Shown here piece after piece: positions 48,847 through 53,058 of a DNA stretch of 53,058 nucleotides. The notes under the pieces are model-generated. The model had not been told where the DNA came from. It made no database searches and saw nothing but the letters and a program-made list of their open reading frames with translations. Origin of the DNA: Clostridiales bacterium (GTDB lineage: Bacteria > Bacillota > Clostridia > Peptostreptococcales > Anaerovoracaceae); contig WRJK01000005.1 of assembly GCA_009782285.1 (NCBI GenBank), forward strand, positions 1-53,058, read 5' to 3'. The position numbers and the translations under genes are program-made. Position 1 is the first letter of the stretch, and each line of letters starts with the position of its first letter.

Positions 48847-49872
48847 ATGACTACGTTTGATCTGTTTTTTTTGGGGATTCCATTAGCTGCCGTGCTGTAC
48901 ATCCTCAGCCTTTTCAGGGACATCAAAGAGAAAGACAAAGGTAAAGAAAAAAGAAAACAGAAAATACTCATATGCGTCGCCATTTACGGGGTAGTTGCGG
49001 GTTTTTCTGTTTTGGGCGCGGTGTCTTACCAGTGGCCAAGCGATATTTTCGGAATACACCCGCCTGTTACCATAGATGCTGCACAACTGCCTTTCGACAT
49101 GCATGCAGGTGAACCGGGAGATGAAGCGGGAGATGAAGCGGAAGATGAAAATAGCGACGAAGCTCCCGGCGACAAAGCCGAGGATTTGGAAGGCACGGCC
49201 GAGGATTCAGGAGTTGCGGCCGGAAATTCAAACGGCGCGGCCGGAAATTCAAATGGCGCAGCTGGGAGTTCAAAAGTCGCGAGTGGAAATTCAGAAGGCA
49301 CGGACAAAAATTCAGAGGGCACTGGCGGAAATTTGAAAAACGATGACGCCGTTATTATTCCTCAACCAAACACCTTCATCATGTGCGAAGATGACGGCGC
49401 TCCCGAGAACGCCTTCCAAGACATGGCGCTCATGGGCATGTCGTCAAACGGCAACGACGGCTCAATAAGCATGAACAATGCAGACAAAGGCGTCAAAGCG
49501 AAGGTTGGCAGCGCTTCACTTAAATTCACTTATATGCCAGTCAATCCAGCAGAGCATTGGTCTGGGGTTGCGTTGCTTTGGGAACCGGGAATTTGGAATG
49601 CAAGAGGCCCTGACCTTAAGGAATACTCGCAGCTGACGTTTTGGGTGTACGGCAGCGGCGGGCAGGTGAAGTTTTTCCTCGAAGGCAACGGCGACAATAA
49701 AAAGCAAACAGCAAAAGTGGTTACGCTCAAAGAGGAATGGCAAAAAGTTGCGCTATCGACAGGCAATTGGGATTATATTAACATCCCATTCGGGTGGACC
49801 TGCAACCAGAGCGACCTCCTAGCGGCAGGCAACCCGGTCACGTTCTGGGTCGACGGCTTGCAGTTTGAATGA
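48847..49872 (+). CDS. membrane-anchored protein with C-terminal carbohydrate-binding-like module
   Basis: 341 residues. Two hydrophobic segments (FFLGIPLAAVLYILSLF; KILICVAIYGVVAGFSVLGAV) flank a very basic stretch. A 90-residue acidic, Gly/Ser/Asn-rich linker with repeats of the type AAGNSNG follows. The last 160 residues form a beta-sandwich-like module (AFQDMALMGMSSNGNDGSIS, then AEHWSGVALLWEPG, LTFWVYGSGGQVKFFLEG and PFGWTCN). The module is repeated in the next gene. It resembles a galactose/cellulose-binding fold, but I cannot assign a family. ATG 48847 is preceded by GGAGAG. Confidence 0.72.
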   Translation: MTTFDLFFLGIPLAAVLYILSLFRDIKEKDKGKEKRKQKILICVAIYGVVAGFSVLGAVSYQWPSDIFGIHPPVTIDAAQLPFDMHAGEPGDEAGDEAEDENSDEAPGDKAEDLEGTAEDSGVAAGNSNGAAGNSNGAAGSSKVASGNSEGTDKNSEGTGGNLKNDDAVIIPQPNTFIMCEDDGAPENAFQDMALMGMSSNGNDGSISMNNADKGVKAKVGSASLKFTYMPVNPAEHWSGVALLWEPGIWNARGPDLKEYSQLTFWVYGSGGQVKFFLEGNGDNKKQTAKVVTLKEEWQKVALSTGNWDYINIPFGWTCNQSDLLAAGNPVTFWVDGLQFE

Positions 49873-49886
49873 AAAGGAGAAGCACT

Positions 49887-50678
49887 ATGAAAAACACCTG
49901 CAAATACATATACGCTATTATAGGATTCGCTTTAGGCACTGCCCTGTTTGGCTGCGTTATCGCGGCAGCGTCCAGCGTTACAGCCATGCCGTCAAATGAC
50001 CGGGTCTACGTCAATGGCCAAGAAATCAATGCACAGGTATATAAAATCGACGGAGCGAATTACTTCAAGCTCAGGGACATAGCCGACGCCGTAGATTTCT
50101 CTGTCGCTTATGACGGGCGCCAGCAGCGCGTACTTATTGACCCTTCAAAGCCATATGATCCAAACGAGCAGCCTTACATCGCTCCTTATGTCCTGCAAAA
50201 AGACGACGGTGCGCCCGCAAACGCCTTTAAAGACATGGCTCTTATGGGCATGTACAACAACGGCGTCGACGGATCCGTCACCATGAACCTTGCGGACACG
50301 GGCGTTCCGGCGAAAACCGGGGACTCCTCCATGAAGTTCACTTATACGCCGAGTAAAGACGCCCGCCATTGGTCCGGGATCGCGATGCTTTGGGGATCTC
50401 AGGACTGGAAAGGAAAAGGCCCTAGCCTTAAGGGGTATGGCAAACTGACGTTTTGGGTCTGCGGCCACGGCGGCACAGTGAAATTCTTCATCGAGGGCGA
50501 CGGAAGCGCACAAAAATCCACCATCGTCACGGTCGGAGAAGAATGGCAAAAAGTCACAATTGAGGTGGGCAATTGGGAGTACATCAATATTCCCTTTGGC
50601 TGGGCCTGCAACGAGCAAAATCCAAGCGCAGACGGCGCAACCATCACATTTTGGGTGGATGGGCTGCAATTCGAGTGA
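49887..50678 (+). CDS. secreted protein: copper-amine-oxidase-N-like domain plus the same C-terminal module
   Basis: 263 residues: signal anchor (YIYAIIGFALGTALFGCVIA), a Cu_amine_oxidN1-like domain (RVYVNGQEINAQVYKIDGAN then YFKLRDIADAVDF), then the 160-residue module found in the preceding protein (AFKDMALMGMYNNGVDGSVT, ARHWSGIAMLW, LTFWVCGHGGTVKFFIEG, PFGWACN). The ATG at 49887 follows AAAAGGAG, 14 bases after the previous stop. Partial gene duplication with a new N-terminus is the simplest origin. Confidence 0.78.
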   Translation: MKNTCKYIYAIIGFALGTALFGCVIAAASSVTAMPSNDRVYVNGQEINAQVYKIDGANYFKLRDIADAVDFSVAYDGRQQRVLIDPSKPYDPNEQPYIAPYVLQKDDGAPANAFKDMALMGMYNNGVDGSVTMNLADTGVPAKTGDSSMKFTYTPSKDARHWSGIAMLWGSQDWKGKGPSLKGYGKLTFWVCGHGGTVKFFIEGDGSAQKSTIVTVGEEWQKVTIEVGNWEYINIPFGWACNEQNPSADGATITFWVDGLQFE

Positions 50679-50700
50679 GCGGCAAAAGGAGGTAGTAAAC

Positions 50701-51651
50701 ATGAACCTTAATTTCGACATCAACCGTTTCAAAGTGCACGAGGACCTTCTTCCAACCGTCCAAATGGACGACAACTTTTTGGAATCCGTAAAGAACGGCA
50801 CTTACACAAAAGACTGGGACAACTTGGAGGAAGACGAGTCGCTGCTAGTCGATAGGCGCAAAACCCAAGGTTGTGGCAACCGGGAAGTGCCCGTTGTATT
50901 GTTCCGAAGGAAAGATCTCGCCGGCAAAGAGCTGCCCTGCTACATGTACCTCCACGGCGGGGGCTACTGGTGCCCTTGGGGGACAACCTGCCTAAACATT
51001 GTCAAGAGGATTGCGATGGACGTGGATTGCGCAATTGCAGCGGTTGATTTCGCCCTTGCGAAGGAATTCCCATTCCCGGCAGGGCTTCTGGACAGCTACG
51101 CGGCAGCAGAATGGCTGTGGGAAAACAGCAGCAGCCTGAACATCGACAGGGACAGGCTCGCCATTGCAGGGGACAGCTCAGGCGCGAATATGGCGGCAGC
51201 GGTGTGCCAGATGGCGCGGGACCGCAAGAGCAAAGTCCGTTTCTGCCTGCAAGCCTTGATGATACCGGGCCTTGACAACAGCTTTTCCCAAGAAAGCTAC
51301 CTGCTCTACGACCAGCCAACGCACCCCGGCATCAACGCGAAAACTGTTGAATACGTCTTTCAGGTCTATTTGAAAAACGGCATACCGGAAGGCATGCCTC
51401 CTTGGTACGCCGCGCCCCTTCAAGCGGAATCCTTTGCCGGTCTTCCTCCCGCATACATCGAAACCGCAGACTACGACCCGCTCAGGGACGAAGGGGTTGA
51501 TTATGCAACAAACCTGACGCTGGCTGGAGTGCCTGTCACCCTTGTCCAAACTAGGCGCACACCTCATACCTGGATGGCGGTCGAATCCGGTTACACCGAA
51601 AAATACAAAAGGTTTCGCAGCGAGTTCTTGAGGAACGCATGGTGGGGCTGA
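50701..51651 (+). CDS. alpha/beta-hydrolase esterase (HSL family)
   Basis: 316 residues with the hormone-sensitive-lipase type oxyanion motif YLHGGGYWCPW, the nucleophile elbow AIAGDSSGANMAAA, an Asp in TADYDPLRDEG and the His in RRTPHTWMAV. The family hydrolyses short acyl esters. There is no signal peptide, so it acts in the cytoplasm. ATG 50701 follows AAAGGAGG. It is 22 bases after the second module gene; binding protein plus esterase hints at processing of an acylated carbohydrate (inference). Confidence 0.88.
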   Translation: MNLNFDINRFKVHEDLLPTVQMDDNFLESVKNGTYTKDWDNLEEDESLLVDRRKTQGCGNREVPVVLFRRKDLAGKELPCYMYLHGGGYWCPWGTTCLNIVKRIAMDVDCAIAAVDFALAKEFPFPAGLLDSYAAAEWLWENSSSLNIDRDRLAIAGDSSGANMAAAVCQMARDRKSKVRFCLQALMIPGLDNSFSQESYLLYDQPTHPGINAKTVEYVFQVYLKNGIPEGMPPWYAAPLQAESFAGLPPAYIETADYDPLRDEGVDYATNLTLAGVPVTLVQTRRTPHTWMAVESGYTEKYKRFRSEFLRNAWWG

Positions 51652-51672
51652 CGGCTGTATTCGAGAGCCAAG

Positions 51673-52014
51673 TCATACATCGGCTGTTATATACTCAGCA
51701 CAAGCGGCTTCGAGTTTCTTAAAATTGCAACAGTTTTTCACCATTATTGGATCCATATTATTTACGACAGTATTGTAAACGAATTTTGCTAAGCGATAAA
51801 TGGCTTTTGAATTTTTTTGGCAGTACTGCAATTCCCAGTTTAGCAGTCGCCTGTACTCCAGAGAGGGCTCATCTTTGATTCTTTTTGCGACAACTACATT
51901 CGGCGGTATAGGAATCATAAATGAAAACCGAATGCTGGATAAAATTTTACCTTCTTCGTTTTTAATAATCATGTAATTCGCGCTCACTTCGTAAAAATCC
52001 AACTGCTTATCCAT
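51673..52014 (-). CDS. hypothetical protein
   Basis: 113 residues that I do not recognise. It lacks a signal peptide and looks alpha/beta with a basic Cys-containing C-terminus (MVKNCCNFKKLEAACAEYI). ATG 52014 has GAGGG seven bases upstream; an in-frame start at 52026 overlaps that site. GC is lower than in the esterase gene, with which it is convergent. Confidence 0.5.
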   Translation of the reverse strand: MDKQLDFYEVSANYMIIKNEEGKILSSIRFSFMIPIPPNVVVAKRIKDEPSLEYRRLLNWELQYCQKNSKAIYRLAKFVYNTVVNNMDPIMVKNCCNFKKLEAACAEYITADV

Positions 52015-52068
52015 GTTATCCCTCAAAACTCACAAAGAGGGACGGTTTTGCAACCGCCCCCTTGCATT

Positions 52069-52179
52069 ACAAGTCGCGCTCACAGCGGCGAAGCACTGAG
52101 AATATACAAGTCGCGCTCACAGCGGCGAAGCACTGAGAATATACAAGTCGCGCTTACGGTGGCGAAGCACCAGAATTAT
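52069..52179. repeat. 37-bp tandem repeat, three copies
   Basis: Units start at 52069, 52106 and 52143, each beginning ACAAGTCGCGCT; the first two are identical, and the third differs at several positions. Each holds a small stem (TCGCGCT with AGCGGCGA). Copies are head-to-tail without spacers. The 52015-52329 interval holds these repeats and a CGGTT/AACCG hairpin (about 52043-52056); I see no gene. Confidence 0.85.
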
Positions 52180-52329
52180 CTTCGTAGCACTTGCTACACC
52201 TATATTATACTCCAAAAATGCGAAAAGTCAACAAGTGCTTTAGGGTATGCGGCGTAACCGTCGCACGAATACTGGGGCAAGCCCTGTGGTTTGGCCTATT
52301 ATCGACATCGGCTACAAGCGACTTGTCAG

Positions 52330-52692
52330 TCAGGCAGCCCTAACGGTTGCCGCTTCATGTTGCCCCTCTTCATCCGATTCTTCATCGTCGACGCTGTCTG
52401 CTGTATTTGTTGTTCCAACTTCAGCTGCAGCTGAATCGTCTATGTTGTCAGCTGCTATTCCGAATGGTTCTATCCATATACGAAACGCCAAAAACAACAT
52501 CACCTTTGTCATCATACAAAAGCAAAAACCAGACGGGGCGAGGTTGAAGACTTCCCACTGCTCCTGCCCGTTTGAATCGTATTTAGTCAATTGTATGCCC
52601 TTTTGCATGCCCTCTCCCTCTGTTTTATAACCAACATCAGCGACAATGATGTCTCCTTTGCTGGTAACCACATAACCGAACGCCAAGTGCAA
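52330..52692 (-). pseudogene. 5'-truncated fragment of an unknown gene
   Basis: An open minus-strand frame with beta-propeller-like text (FGYVVTSKGDIIVADVGYKT, LTKYDSNGQEQWEVFNL), then a hydrophobic patch and an acidic tail (VDDEESDEEGQHE). It has no ribosome site or credible start: the N-terminal end runs straight into the coding sequence of the plus-strand HTH gene. Probably one side of a rearrangement junction. Family unknown. Confidence 0.4.
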
Positions 52693-52818
52693 TCGCTGTG
52701 CAAAAGCGGAAAAATTAAAGGGGTTGTTAAGTGGGGGCGTTCATGGCTTGTCCCAAAAGACGTACTAAGACTGCTTGATGGCAGGACGAAAATCGCAAAA
52801 CAACAAAAGAAACCTTAA
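52681..52818 (+). pseudogene. 5'-truncated helix-turn-helix gene
   Basis: From about 52681 the plus strand encodes ITERQVQSLCKSGKIKGVVK followed by WGRSWLVPKDVLRLLDGRTK, the second half of the small MerR/excisionase-like HTH proteins usually starting xxxWGITERQVQ. The first ten or so residues are replaced by unrelated sequence shared with the minus-strand fragment, and no start with a ribosome site exists. It lies 24 bases upstream of the KilA-N gene. Confidence 0.6.
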
Positions 52819-52842
52819 TACTCAATTCCGGAGGGAAGCACG

Positions 52843-53058
52843 ATGGCAGACAAAACTTTCAAAGGCAAAATAACGGCAAAAGGCACAGAGATAGCTGTTC
52901 TGTCACAAGGTACTCCAGATGACTTTATCAGCTTAACAGATATAGCCAAATATAAAAATCCCGAAGAACCCAATGTAGTTGTCGCTAACTGGTTGCGTAA
53001 TCGCAACACGATAGAATACCTCGGCATTTGGGAGCAGTTAAACAACGCCAAATTTAAC
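52843..53058 (+). CDS. KilA-N domain protein (partial, runs off the window)
   Basis: ATG 52843, eight bases after GGAGGG, opens a frame that is uninterrupted to the window end (72 codons). FISLTDIAKYKNPEEPNVVV then ANWLRNRNTIEYLGIWEQLN is the start of a KilA-N domain, a DNA-binding fold from phages that is also common in bacterial accessory loci next to small HTH proteins. The C-terminal part is outside the window. Confidence 0.82.
   Translation, partial: MADKTFKGKITAKGTEIAVLSQGTPDDFISLTDIAKYKNPEEPNVVVANWLRNRNTIEYLGIWEQLNNAKFN

Noticed and set aside
49026-49322. Minus-strand Ser/Pro-rich frame opposite the acidic linker
   Set aside because: It is the antisense shadow of the low-complexity linker, with no start signal.
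52069-52179. Possible CRISPR array
   Set aside because: The 37-bp units are head-to-tail with no spacers, and no cas gene is near.
1-53058. tRNA, rRNA, tmRNA or RNase P genes
   Set aside because: I looked for the usual conserved signatures by eye and saw none; a covariance scan would be needed to exclude them fully.

Overview
The window looks like an origin-proximal piece of an anaerobic Firmicutes (Clostridia-type) chromosome. Evidence: AGGAGG-type ribosome sites with many TTG/GTG starts, sigma-A-like promoters with 17-bp spacers, WalH/WalI/WalJ (YycHIJ), RlmH, RsmG, ParA/ParB with a perfect parS site, a SipW-type signal peptidase, a class B sortase, a Firmicutes-type LexA box and a dockerin remnant. 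The genus cannot be named from the sequence alone. I saw no rRNA or tRNA gene.

Layout. 1-2.7 kb: end of a surface protein, a damaged Phd/ParE toxin-antitoxin pair, an NhaD-like antiporter and rlmH. 2.8-5.7 kb: an operon of a degenerate sigma-54-type regulator, a cysteine hydrolase and an M20 amidohydrolase. 5.7-9.3 kb: walJ-walI-walH plus a secreted protein, with no walRK. 9.4-13.3 kb: a lone RelB-like antitoxin between direct repeats, RNase HI, a SARP-like regulator, a transglutaminase lipoprotein, a dockerin remnant and a candidate structured RNA. 13.5-18.2 kb: a compact type IV pilus-like operon (PilC, pseudopilin-like proteins, DUF4860, PilT) ending in sortase B. 18.3-24.8 kb: a DUF4143 ATPase, a lone nucleotidyltransferase, a Uma2/Ogt pair and a MacAB-like exporter. 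24.9-29.9 kb: parAB, parS, sipW, rsmG and a secreted protein.

30-43.8 kb is the metabolic core: twelve co-directional, mostly overlapping minus-strand genes. In transcription order they are a split HdrA-like pair, metV, metF, hdrC, a 1188-residue HdrA-HdrA-MvhD fusion, flxC, flxB, flxA, fhs (formate-THF ligase), folD and a Uma2 gene. Together they cover formate to methyl-THF (the methyl branch of the Wood-Ljungdahl pathway). The terminal methylene-THF reductase sits among electron-bifurcation subunits: FlxABC for NADH entry, HdrA flavin and Fe-S relays, and MvhD domains. HdrB, the usual catalytic partner of HdrC, is absent. I infer a MetFV-HdrAC-FlxABC complex coupling NADH to methylene-THF and ferredoxin; this is the best candidate for a little-described system here.

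44-53 kb is accessory: a broken N6-adenine methylase whose promoter carries two LexA boxes, a LysO-like exporter, a hairpin-rich inverted-repeat region, a YtrA-like GntR/ABC operon with a palindrome at the promoter, two tandem genes sharing a C-terminal extracellular module followed by an esterase, a 37-bp tandem repeat, and two truncated genes head-to-head before a KilA-N gene that runs off the end.
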